A DNA stretch of 64,000 nucleotides, from the NCBI GenBank assembly GCA_964016885.1, contig OZ024743.1, forward strand, positions 14,637,209-14,701,208, written 5' to 3'. Numbering within the stretch: position 1 is the first letter of the stretch; every line of letters starts with the position of its first letter. This DNA is from Eledone cirrhosa. Lineage: Eukaryota > Mollusca > Cephalopoda > Octopoda > Eledonidae. The notes beneath the pieces were generated by a model. That model was not told the origin of the DNA and searched no databases. It saw only the letters and a list, made by a program, of their open reading frames with translations. Shown here piece by piece: positions 44,602 through 54,966 of this stretch. The position numbers were made by a program, and so were the translations under genes.

Positions 44602-47600
44602 TATATTGACAGAATCTTCCTTAGTATATGGGCAGATCCCATTAGTACTATCTTTTGTATTTCTCCTCTACGCGGGTTTACTGGGATTTGCGATAATTAA
44701 TCATTATACCCCTTAGGTATCATTCCCAGAGAGCCTACAACCACTGGTATTGTTTTAGTTCTCAATTTCCACATTTTTCCAATTTCTATCTCCAGGTCCT
44801 TATATTTGCTCAATTTTTCAAATGTTTTTATAGGTACATTCTTGTCTATTGGAACGGACATATCAATTAGCAGGCATACCCTCTTTTTAAAGTCCTTCAA
44901 TATTATATCAGGTCCATTTGCATCTATTTTTCGGTCTGTTTGGATGCTAAAGGTCCACAAGATTGAGATGTGATCTTTTTCATGTATGGGAGGTGGTTGA
45001 TGCTCCCACCAATTCTTTTGATGGGGCAGGTCAAAATGCTTACACATTATCCAATGTATGTATTGTGCAGCTCTGTCATGCCTGTTTAGGTATTCGGTTG
45101 GAGCTATAGGACTGCACATTGAAATTATATGGTCAATGGTCTGTGGTTGTTTTTGCATACACAGCATAATGGGCTGCATCCATTTTTTATTATGTCGGCT
45201 TGGTAATTTTTTGTTGGCAGAAACTGATCTTGTGCTGATATAATCAGTTCTTCAGTCTCCGATTTCAGTCCAGAGGATGCCAACCACTGATGGATTAAAG
45301 TTTTGTCGACATCAGGATTGTTAGCTCGCTCTGGGTATTTTCCATACAGAGGCTTTTCTTGCCATTTCTTAGTCAGTTTCTGTAGCAGTTCTTTCTTTGC
45401 AGTTACTTTTACCTGCTTTGCTTTTACTGTGTAAAATGGGACTTCTGAAATTTGTAGTCCATTACTGTATCTTTGTGCATCTTTTATAATGGAGTATGAT
45501 CTTTTGATGCTTTCGTGTTTCAAAACGAGTTTGATCATCCAATCATGTGATTCCCTTAGATATGTAGATAATTCAAGTGTTGCAGTTTTCAACGCAATGT
45601 CTAACTGGATTAACCCACGTCCTGTTTCGTTCCTAGGGAGATATATTCTATCTATATCTGCCTTAGGGTGATGCATTCTGTGCATGGTTAAGCATTTTCT
45701 AATTTGAGTATCGAGCCTACGGTTCTCTGTGCTTGACCAGTTGATGACATTGTAACTGTAGGTTACTACATGTACGGCAAGCGTGTATTGGCATCGATCC
45801 TATTCCTTGCATTCAATTCCGTTCTTAAGATTGCTCTTACTGTGCGGTAACATTCCTTCCTTAACCTTTCCCTCATTGTCGAGTGCTTGATTCCGTCTCC
45901 TTCACAAACACCTAGATATTTGTAAGTTTCCTCTTGATCAAGTTCTCTTATAACATTCCCCCGATCAAGATTAATGTATGAACTTCTCAGCAGCTTTCCT
46001 CTGGTCAACGTTGCTTTAGCGGATTTATCTAGTCCAAACTCCATTTTAATGTCATCACTGAACTGCTCCACAGTGGATAATAGCCCTTGTAATTGTTCAT
46101 CATTTTTTGCAAATAGTTTCAGGTCATCCATGTAGAACAAGTGATTAAAGGTTTTGTCATAGCCTTTATATCCATGTTCTGTTTCATTGAGCATTTTACT
46201 TAATGGTATAAGTGCGATGCAGAATAAAAGCGGTGATAAAGAGTCACCCTGAAAAGGTCCACAATTAATATTAACTTCTCCAGCTTCCAGTGATTTTGTT
46301 TCACTATTCAAAAGGAGTGTCGTTTTCCATATCTTCATACTGAACGACAAAAAACCCTGATAACGGGGGATATTTTGAAAATCTCTAAACATTTTTCAAT
46401 CCAACTGTGTGGCAAACTCTCGAATGCTTTTTTATAATCTATGCAAGCAATTGATAGATTTTTGTGTCTATTATGACAATCTTCCAGTATCACTTTGTTA
46501 ACCAAAAGCTGATCCTTACAGCCATATGAGCCTCGTTTACACCCTTTCTGCTCAATGGGAAATAGGTGATTTGTTATCAGGTGGTCATATGTATATTCAG
46601 TTAGGACTGATGTTACAATTTTATACATTGTGGTCAAGCAAGTTATCGGTCTGTAATTTTTGGGATTGTTTTTCTCATCATTCTTCGGAAGCAGGAATGT
46701 AATGCCGTTAATTAGCCATGATGGTATCTTTTCTGGCTCCTTAACTATTTCATTGTAAAGTTGGGCTAACAGCTCATGAGAATCTGTAAAGGCATTTATC
46801 CAAATATTTTGTATTTTGTCTTTTCCTGGGGATTTCCATTTGCTGGTTTTTCTTAGAGCCAAGCGCAACTGTTCAACTGTTATATTTTCCCATACTTGTT
46901 CTTCAAGGTGAGCTGTATCTTTCAATTGTCTGTCTATCCATGGGGCATGTATGTTATGAACTTTTTCTTCGGCCCAGATCTTTTCCCAGAATTCTTGCAC
47001 TTCCTCCTTGGGTGGTATTGATTTAGCAGTTATTGTTGACTCACCAATTCTTCTGTAGAAGTTTCTTTGGTTGTTTTTGAACATATTATTGTCCTTATAG
47101 GATCTAGATCGTTTTTCAAAACGCCTTATACGAGCAGCTTTGGCCGACACTTTTTGCTTGATTATTTCTATCAGCATGTCTATGTCACTTGTTGATTTTA
47201 TACTGTACTTTTTTTCTATTTTCTAAGTTTAGTTTGTTTAACATGTTCACCTACTTTATAGTTTGTTAACATTTCTATGTCAGATCGGAGAAGGTTTATT
47301 TGGCGATAGATGTTCTCTTGCCAAGTAGATTTCTTGTGGGAATTCCTTTATTTTTTCATCTTCACTCCACATAAGTGAGTGGTGACTTTAGCCGATGCAT
47401 AATAGAGATGATTTAAATCAGTAATGTTTAGTTTGTTTGTGGTGATAATGTTTTTGAGAATTATGTTAGTCTTATGTATTATCTTTTGGTTCTGTTTGGA
47501 GTTCTGGATCTTAGGGAGGGTGTCTCGTTTCCCCATGTCAGATTCTTTCATTTTCATCCATTCGATCAGAATTTCATCCTTCAAGTTGACAAGTTCATTC

Positions 47601-48231
47601 TCATTCATTTCTTTATCATTTACGATCTCATTATTTTCATTTGGAGTTTCATCTTGAGCATGCACTCCCTCCACTTTTTCGATCCTTTCTTTAATTTGTT
47701 CTGTTGCCAGTGATCCGCCCCAACCCTGGGTTTCGAAGTGTTACAATTTAGCTCGTTTTCACTGACACATGTTTCATTTTCCCTTCGCTGACTTTGTGCT
47801 AATAGCTTGATCTGATCAATTTCTATATCAGTTAGTAACTTTTTTTTAACAATATTTCTTCGTATATTGGCTAGTTTGTTACCGTCAATATAGCCTCTGT
47901 TTTCGGGATGTTTCTTTTTCCAGTTGATATATGTCTGTTCTGTATTCGATGTATTTGATGGGTAGTACATGGCAGTGTAGAAAGCCTCAAGGACTCCTTT
48001 ATTATCTTCCCTTGACCATTTTTCTCTCTTTTTCTTTGGATTTCTTGGTGGTGAGCATGGAGGGCCAACAGTAGGCGTATTCCGGTTATGGGAGGTCTCC
48101 AGCTCCAAAGTGATGAGAAGGTTTGAACCATTAGCTGATTTTTCGACCCCAGTCTGGTTCCTCTCTGAGGGACGCGGCCCTTTTTTACCCGGGTGACGGC
48201 CAATCCGGTATGAGATTTTATCATTAGACAT
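44602..48231 (-). pseudogene. R4-like polyprotein of G1, frameshifted
   Basis: Start ATG 48,231 (MSNDKISYRIGRHPGKK) and stop at 44,602 correspond exactly to G2. Frame breaks lie near 47,720, 47,345, 47,200, 46,360, 45,730-45,765 and 45,140-45,180. RT blocks (IDYKKAFE, GPFQGDSLSPLLF, FYMDDLKLF) are readable. The CCHC is changed to CMQ-type text (first Cys altered). The RPD motif of the endonuclease reads GPD. Dead copy of G2 type. Confidence 0.83.
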
Positions 48232-48482
48232 TTACTTTATTTTGTCGCGTTTTATCCTTATCCGCCAAGGGGAAATCATTTCGTGTTACCACTTCTAGAA
48301 CGAGTGTCAACCAAGACTAGAGGGGCCGTTCTCCCCTAGAGACACGGCTATTCCCCGCCGGCCGCCATCCCGGTATTTCTTGGTCACGTGGTTTTCTTTT
48401 TGTTGTTTTTTTTTAAATTGTTATTATGATGAGTGGTTCCTTAATGTGAGCATTGCGTGGCTTAACAATGAAATTATTAATA

Positions 48483-48530
48483 ATTGTCTCCACTCCAGGC
48501 ACAAGGCCAGCAATCACCCAGTGCATTACA
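48483..48530 (-). repeat. SINE 3' fragment embedded in the beta 5' UTR (G1)
   Basis: The minus strand reads TGCACTGGGTGATTGCTGG and CTTGTGCC as in the cephalopod SINE, in the same direction as the beta element. The same fragment is in G2 at 53,820-53,870, so it was present in their common ancestor. Confidence 0.75.
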
Positions 48531-48869
48531 ATAATATAATATACTTTTTGCTGAAGTTGCCTGTTATTGTTGTTGGCTATGTCGGTAGTGGTGCTGAGGC
48601 TTTTTATATTGTTGGTGAGGAAGGGGGGAGCCAGCAGTGCCATAGTTGTTGACGTTTGGCCGGTGGCCAGGTCACTAAGTCAATCTATTTATATCTTTTG
48701 CTAGCCTCTCCCTTGTCTAGTGATACCGCCACCTTCCCCTTTCTTAAGTTAACAGGGGAATAGTGGTGGTAGCAATGAATGAGTGGTGGCGGCGGTGATG
48801 GGATAGTGGTAGCAATGATGGATGGAGTGGTGGCGGCGGTGGCGTTGTCGTTACTGAGTTTTGTGATAT

Positions 48870-48976
48870 GTAGTATCTATGAGTTTGTGTCGCGTATGTT
48901 TAATATATGTGTTAAATAAACTAGTTTTGTTTGATCTGTAGTATCTATGTGTTTGTGTCGCGTATGTTTAATATAT
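48870..48976 (+). repeat. 39-bp direct duplication, 68-bp period, in the G1 5' UTR
   Basis: GTAGTATCTATG...GTTTAATATAT occurs at 48,870 and again at 48,938; G2 has only one copy (near 54,188). A small tandem duplication private to G1. Confidence 0.85.
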
Positions 48977-49429
48977 ATTGTGTTGACATATTCCCGTAAA
49001 ATTGGAATTAAACATTTTGTTAAAACTTGAGACAATAATAATAGTAATTATTATTATTATGATGCTGGGATTGGTGGTGGTGGTGGTGAAATTGCCGTTA
49101 TCTGGCTGTTATATTTAGTGTAATGGGGTAGGTGGTGTATCAAGTTTCTGGTGTTGGTGAAATTGCTGTTATTTGGCTGTTCTATATAGTGTAGACAGAG
49201 TGTGTTTTCTTCCATTTATAACCATTTTCTTTTTTGAATACAAAATATATAATACAAAATTGAATATTTGAGCGATATAACAATATAATGTGGATCCGAA
49301 ATTTTATGAGGCTTGATTCGGTGGTTTATGCATCATTTGTACTAAGAATTGTTATTTCACAATTGGTTTAATATGTTAAAAATCAAAAACTTATGGGAGC
49401 AATTTCATGACCTTCTACCACCATGTGCG

Positions 49430-49448
49430 TCTTCTTCTTCTTCTTCTT

Positions 49449-49513
<65 letters not shown>

Positions 49514-49514
49514 G

Positions 49515-49554
<40 letters not shown>

Positions 49555-49560
49555 TTATTT
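49430..49560 (+). repeat. Compound (TTC)16 then (TTA)n microsatellite
   Basis: TTC units (49,430-49,478) continue from the TCTTCTTC that ends the beta 5' UTR in G2, then TTA units with a few interruptions to 49,560. Confidence 0.95.
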
Positions 49561-49561
49561 A

Positions 49562-49754
49562 GGGCGGTGGATTGGCAGTATCGGTAGTGAGTCGGATACC
49601 ATGCTTTGAAGCATAGAGTTTCGACCCTTCATTATCTGAGTTCAAATCCCGCCGAGGTTAACTTTGCCTTTCATCCTTACGGGCTCGATAAAATAAAGTA
49701 CCAGTAATGTACTGTTTAATTGCTGGCCAAAAAATTGGGCCAAAAATAGGAACA
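49562..49754 (+). mobile_element. Full-length cephalopod SINE inside the microsatellite
   Basis: GGCGGTGGATTGGCAGTATC head, B-box-like GTTCAAATCCC, body CTTTCATCCTTACGGG, and a tail AGGAACAA running into (TTA)n. TTA repeats lie on both sides, so it is placed within the tract between G1 and G2. Confidence 0.9.
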
Positions 49755-49775
49755 ATTATTATTATTATTATTATT
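49755..49775 (+). repeat. (TTA)n between SINE and G2
   Basis: Seven units; tail of the SINE on plus and TAA tail of G2 on minus. Confidence 0.95.
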
Positions 49776-49915
49776 TGCATTTATCTTGCTTTATGTTTAT
49801 ACGAGTTATCACCAAGTCACAACCAGTGACCTCAAGAGACAACAAGGTCCGCCATGTTCAAGAAAGAACACACATATTCACACATGCATCCTTAGTGTTT
49901 AGACTTGTGATGTAC

Positions 49916-52900
49916 TTATATTGACAGGATCTTCCTTAGTATATGGGCAGTTCCCATTAGTACTATCTTTTGTATTTCTCCTATACGCGGGTTTCCTGGG
50001 ATTTGCGATAAGTAGTCGTTAGACCCCTTAGGTATCATTCCCAGAGCGCCTACAACCACTGGTATTGTTTTAGTTCTCAATTTCCACATTTTTCCAATTT
50101 CTATCTCCAGGTCCTTATACTTGCTCAATTTTTCAAATGTTTTTATAGATACATTCTTGTCTATTGGAACAGACATATCAATTAGCAGGCATACCCTCCT
50201 TTGAAAGTCCTTCAATATTATATCAGGTCTATTTGCATCTATTTTTCGGTCTGTTTGGATGCTAAAGTTCCACAAGATTGAGATGTGATCTTTTTCAAGT
50301 ATGGGAGGTGGTTGATGCTCCCACCAATTCTTTTGATAGGGCAGGTCAAAATGCTTACACATTATCCAATGTATGTATTGTGCAGCTCTGTCATGCCTGT
50401 TTAGGTATTCGGTTGGAGCTATAGGACTGCACATTGAAATTATATGGTCAATGGTCTCTGGTTGTTTTTTGCATACACGGCATAATGGGCTGCACCCATT
50501 TTTTATTATGTTGGCTTGGTAATTTTTTGTTGGCAGACACTGATCTTGTGCGGAGATAATCAGTCCTTCAGTCTCCGATTTCAGTCCAGAAGATGCCAAC
50601 CACTGATGGGTTAAAGTTTTGTCAACATCAGGATTGTTAGCTCGCTCTGGGTATTTTCCATACAGAGGCTTTTCTTGCCATTTCTTAGCCAGTTTCTGTA
50701 GCAGTTCTTTCTTTGCAGTTACTTTTACCTGCTTTGCTTTTTCTGTGTTTTCCATTTCAGCAGTAAATGGGACTTCTGAAATTTGTAGTCCATTACTGTA
50801 TCTTTGTGCATCTTTTGTAATGGAATATGATCTTTTGGTGCTTTCGTGTTTCAAAACGAGTTTGATCATCCAATCATGTGATTCCCTTAGATATGTGGAT
50901 AATCCAATTGTTGCAGTTTTCAACGCAATGTCTAACTGGATTAACCCACGTCCTCCTTCTTTCCTAGGGAGATATATTCTATCTATGTCTGCCTTAGGGT
51001 GATGCATTCTGTGCATGGTTAAGAATTTTCGGATTTTTGTATCGAGCCTACGGATCTCTGTGCTTGACCAGTTGATGACATTGTAACTGTAGGTTACTAC
51101 TGGTATGGCAAGCGTGTTTATGGCATCGATCCTATTCCTTGCATTCAATTCCGTTCTTAAGATTGCTCTGACTCTGCGGTAACATTCCTTCCTTATCCTT
51201 TCCCTCATTGTCGAGTGCTTGATTCCGTCTCCTTCACAAACACCTAGATATTTGTAAGTTTGTTCTTGATCAAGCTCTCTTATCACGTTCCCCCGATCAA
51301 GATTAATGTCTGAACTCTTCAGCAGCTTTCCTCTGGTGAACGTTGCTTTGGCGCATTTATCCAGTCCAAACTCCATTTTAATGTCATCACTGAACTGCTT
51401 CACAGTGGATAATAGCCCTTGCAATTGTTCATCATTTTTTGCGAATAGTTTCAGGTCATCCATGTAGAACAGGTGATTAATGGTTTTGTCATAGACTCTA
51501 TATCCATGTTTTGTTTCATTGAGCATTTTACTTAATGGTATAAGTGCGATGCAGAATAAAAGCGGTGATAAAGAGTCACCCTGAAAAATTCCACAATTAA
51601 TGTTAACTTCTCCAGCTTCCAGTGATTTTGTTTCACTATTCAAAAGGAGTGTCGTTCTCCATGTCCTCATACTGAATGACAAAAACCTCCTGACAACGGG
51701 GGATATTTTGAAAATCTCTAAACATTTTTCAATCCAACTGTGTGGCAAACTATCAAATGCTTTTTTATAATCTATCCAAGCAATCGATAGATTTTTGTGT
51801 CTATTAAGACAATCTTCCAGTATCATTTTGTTAACCAGAAGCTGATCCTTACAGCCATATGAGCCTCGTTTACACCCTTTCTGCTCAATGGGAAATAGGT
51901 CATTTGTTATCAGGTGGTCATATGTGTATTCAGTTAGGACTGATGTTAAAATTTTATACATTGTGGTCAAGCAGGTTATCGGTCTGTAATTTTTGGGATT
52001 GTTTGTCTCATCATTCTTCGGTAGCAGGAATGTAATGCCGTTAACTAGCCATGATGGTATCTTTTCTGGCTCCTTAACTATTTCATTGTAAAGTTGGGCC
52101 AACAGCTCATGAGACTCTGTGAAGGCATTTATCCAAAAGTTTTGTATTTTGTCTTTTCCTGGGGATTTCCATTTGCTGGTTTTTCTTAGAGCCAAGCGCA
52201 GCTGTTCAACTGTTATATTTTCCCATGTTTGTTCTTCAAGGTGAGCTGTTTCTTTCATTTGTCTGTCTATCCATGGGGCATGTATGTTATGAACTTTTTC
52301 TTCGGCCCAGATCTTTTCCCAGAATTCTTGCACTTCCTCCTTGGGTGGTATTGATTTAGCAGTTATTGTTGACTTACCAATTTTTCTGTAGAAGTTTCTT
52401 TGGTTGTTTTTGAACATATTATTGTCCTTATAGAATCTAGATCGTTTTTCAAAGCGCCTTATACGAGCAGCTTTGGCCGACACTTTTTGCTTGATTGTTT
52501 CTATCAGCATGTCTATGTCACATGTTGATCTTATACTGTACTTTTTTTTCAATTTTCTAAGTTTAGTTTGTTTAACATGTTCACCTACTTTATAGTTTGT
52601 TAAAATTTCTATGTCAGATCGGAGAAGGTTTATTTGGCGATTGATGTTATCTTGCCAAGTAGATTTCTTGTGGGAATTCCTTTGTTTTTTCATCTTCACT
52701 CCACATAAGTGAGTGGTGACTTTAGCCGATGCATAATAGAGATGATTTAAGTCAGTAATGTTTATTTTGTTTGTGATGATAATGTTTTTGAGAATTATGT
52801 TAGTCTTGTGTATTATCTTTTGGTTCTGTTTGGAGTTCTGGATCTTAGGGAGGGTGTCTCGTTCCCCCATGTCAGTTTCTTTCATTTTCATCCATTCGAT

Positions 52901-53566
52901 CATAATTTCATCCTTCAAGTTGGCAAGTTCATTCTCATTCATTTCTTTATCATTTACGATCTCATTATTTTCATTTGGAGTTTCATCCTGAGCATGCACT
53001 CCCTCCACTTTTTCGCTCCTTTCTTTAATTTGTTCTGTTGCCAGTGATTCCGCCCCAACTCTGGGTTTCGAAGTGTTACAGTTTACCTCGTTTTCACTGA
53101 CACGTGCTTCATTTTCCCTTCGCTGACTTTGTGCTACTAGCTTGATCTGATCAATTTCTATATCAGTTAGTAACTTTTTTCTTACAATATTTCTTCGTAT
53201 ATTGGCTAGTTTGTTACTGTCAATATAGCCTCTGTTTTCGGGATGTTTCTTTTTCCAGTTGATATATGTTTGCTCTGTATTCGATGTATTTGATGGGTAG
53301 TACATGGCAGTATAGAAAGCCTCAAGGACTTCTTTATTATCTTCCCTTGACCATTTTTCTCTCTTTTTCTTTGGATTTCTTGGTGGTGAGCATGGAGGGC
53401 CAACAGTAGGAGTATTCCGGTTATGGGAGGTCTCCAGCTCCGAAGTGATGGGAAGGTTTGAACCATTAGCTGATTTTTCGACCCCAGTCTGGTTCCTCTC
53501 TGAGGGACGCGGCCCTTTTTTACCCGGGTGACGGCCGATCCGGTATGAGATTTCATCATTAGACAT
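49916..53566 (-). CDS. R4-like retrotransposon protein: DNA-binding N-terminus, RT, CCHC, restriction-like endonuclease (1,216 aa, intact)
   Basis: Uninterrupted 1,216-codon frame. Order: basic N-terminus; Myb/SANT-like stretch with W72 (REKWSREDN), Y85 and RGY 112-114; charged linker; RT with YRPITCL, motif A D599 in WIDYKKAFD, GIFQGDSLSPLLF and catalytic YMDD 701-704; CCHC C1029-C1032-H1041-C1046 (CX2CX8HX4C); and a PD-D/E-X-K type nuclease core with RPD (D1115), ID (D1130) and KY 1149-1150. Role by family: binds and nicks target DNA, then primes reverse transcription of its own RNA. All catalytic residues I can identify are present. ATG 53,566 is chosen because G1 has the same start and the upstream sequence is the conserved 5' UTR. 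The protein could be active; the sequence alone cannot show expression. Confidence 0.92.
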   Translation of the reverse strand: MSNDEISYRIGRHPGKKGPRPSERNQTGVEKSANGSNLPITSELETSHNRNTPTVGPPCSPPRNPKKKREKWSREDNKEVLEAFYTAMYYPSNTSNTEQTYINWKKKHPENRGYIDSNKLANIRRNIVRKKLLTDIEIDQIKLVAQSQRRENEARVSENEVNCNTSKPRVGAESLATEQIKERSEKVEGVHAQDETPNENNEIVNDKEMNENELANLKDEIMIEWMKMKETDMGERDTLPKIQNSKQNQKIIHKTNIILKNIIITNKINITDLNHLYYASAKVTTHLCGVKMKKQRNSHKKSTWQDNINRQINLLRSDIEILTNYKVGEHVKQTKLRKLKKKYSIRSTCDIDMLIETIKQKVSAKAARIRRFEKRSRFYKDNNMFKNNQRNFYRKIGKSTITAKSIPPKEEVQEFWEKIWAEEKVHNIHAPWIDRQMKETAHLEEQTWENITVEQLRLALRKTSKWKSPGKDKIQNFWINAFTESHELLAQLYNEIVKEPEKIPSWLVNGITFLLPKNDETNNPKNYRPITCLTTMYKILTSVLTEYTYDHLITNDLFPIEQKGCKRGSYGCKDQLLVNKMILEDCLNRHKNLSIAWIDYKKAFDSLPHSWIEKCLEIFKISPVVRRFLSFSMRTWRTTLLLNSETKSLEAGEVNINCGIFQGDSLSPLLFCIALIPLSKMLNETKHGYRVYDKTINHLFYMDDLKLFAKNDEQLQGLLSTVKQFSDDIKMEFGLDKCAKATFTRGKLLKSSDINLDRGNVIRELDQEQTYKYLGVCEGDGIKHSTMRERIRKECYRRVRAILRTELNARNRIDAINTLAIPVVTYSYNVINWSSTEIRRLDTKIRKFLTMHRMHHPKADIDRIYLPRKEGGRGLIQLDIALKTATIGLSTYLRESHDWMIKLVLKHESTKRSYSITKDAQRYSNGLQISEVPFTAEMENTEKAKQVKVTAKKELLQKLAKKWQEKPLYGKYPERANNPDVDKTLTHQWLASSGLKSETEGLIISAQDQCLPTKNYQANIIKNGCSPLCRVCKKQPETIDHIISMCSPIAPTEYLNRHDRAAQYIHWIMCKHFDLPYQKNWWEHQPPPILEKDHISILWNFSIQTDRKIDANRPDIILKDFQRRVCLLIDMSVPIDKNVSIKTFEKLSKYKDLEIEIGKMWKLRTKTIPVVVGALGMIPKGSNDYLSQIPGNPRIGEIQKIVLMGTAHILRKILSI

Positions 53567-54688
53567 CTACTTTATTTTGTCGCGTTTTATCCTTATCCGC
53601 CAAGGGGTAATCTTTTCGTGTTACCACTTCTAGAACGAGTGTCAACCAAGACTAGAGGGGTCGTTCTCCCCTAGAGACATGGCTATTCCCCGCCGGCCGC
53701 CATCCCGGTATTTCTTGGTCACGGGGTTTTATTTTTGTTGTTTTTTTTTAAATTGTTATTATCATGAGTGGTTCCTTAATGTGAGCATTGCGTGGCTTAA
53801 GAATGAAATTATTAATAATTGTCTCCACTCCAGGGACAAGGCCAGCAATCACCCAGTGCATTACAATAATATAATATACTTTTTGTTGTAGTTGGCTGTT
53901 ATTGCTGCTGGCTATGTCGGTGGTGGTGCCGGGGCTTTTTATATTGTTGGTGAGGAAGGGGTGAGCCAGCAGTCCCATAATTGTTGATGTAGACGTTTGT
54001 CCGTGGCAAGGTCACCAAGTCAATCTATTTATATCTTTTGCTAGCCTCTCTCTTGTCTAGTGCTACCACCACCTTCCCTTTTCTCTCTCAAGTTAACAGG
54101 GGAATAGTGTCAGTAGCATTGAATGAGTGGTGGCGGCGATGATGGATGTGGTGGAATGGTGGCAGCGGTGGTGTTGTGGTTACTGATATAGTATCTATGA
54201 GTTTGTGTTCGTATGTTTAATATATATTTTCATTATATTTTGTGTTGACATATTCCCGTAAAATTTGAATTAAACATTTTTTTAAATTTGAGACAATAAT
54301 AATAGTAATTATTATTATGATGCCGGTGAAGTTGCCGTTATATTTAGTGTGATGGGATAGGTAGTGTATCAAGTTTCTGGTGTTGGTGAAATTGAAATTG
54401 CCGCTGTTCTATATAGTGTAGACAGAGGGTGTTTTGTTCCATTTATAACCATTTTCTTTTTTTGAATACAAAATATATCATACAAAATTGAATATTTGAG
54501 CGATACAACAATATAATATGGATACAACAATATAATATGGATCCGAAACTTTATGGGACCTCATTCGGTGCCTTTATGCAACATTTGTGCTAAGAATTGT
54601 TCTTTCACAATTGATTTAAATATGTTAAAAATCAAAAAACTTACGGGAGCAATTTCGTGACGTTCTACCACCTCGTGCGTCTTCTTCC
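53567..54688 (-). promoter_or_regulatory. G2 5' UTR (1.1 kb)
   Basis: Long leader, conserved in G1. It contains a SINE 3' fragment (53,820-53,870), a GGTGGC-rich part around 54,120-54,180, and AT-rich sequence up to the (TAA)n border. An internal promoter is expected for such an element, but I cannot point to a box. Confidence 0.5.
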
Positions 54689-54689
54689 C

Positions 54690-54766
<77 letters not shown>
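54689..54766 (+). repeat. (ATT)26 microsatellite between G2 and T4
   Basis: Longest triplet tract here. G2 (-) and T4 (+) diverge from it with their intact 5' ends. Confidence 0.98.
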
Positions 54767-54966
54767 GGCGTCCTAAGTAGGAAGTCGTATCATCGTGAGC
54801 TCCGCAAAGGTTTGTTGTTTTCAGTTGTTGCAAATTGCCATTTTTGGAAAATCTTTGTTGTTAAGTGTTTATAATGTCACAAAATTTGCTTTCGAAAAAG
54901 GACACTCAAAAAGATTGAGGGCTTGAACCCAAAATTTAAACTTTTATAATTATCAAAGAACAAATC

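Larger units (their letters stand above)
44458..49429 (-). mobile_element. R4/Dong-like LINE family beta, copy G1 (full length, decayed)
   Basis: Colinear with G2 from the 3' UTR to the 5' UTR. The 5' UTR (48,232-49,429) is longer than that of G2 because it contains a tandem duplication. It ends in a run of TTC units followed by TTA units. Confidence 0.87.
49776..54688 (-). mobile_element. R4/Dong-like LINE family beta, copy G2 (full length, intact ORF)
   Basis: Complete element of about 4.9 kb: 5' UTR 53,567-54,688, ORF 49,916-53,566, 3' UTR 49,776-49,915. Both ends lie in (TAA)n (sense strand). The only retrotransposon in the window whose full coding region is open. It is the reference copy for G0 and G1. 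Confidence 0.9.
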
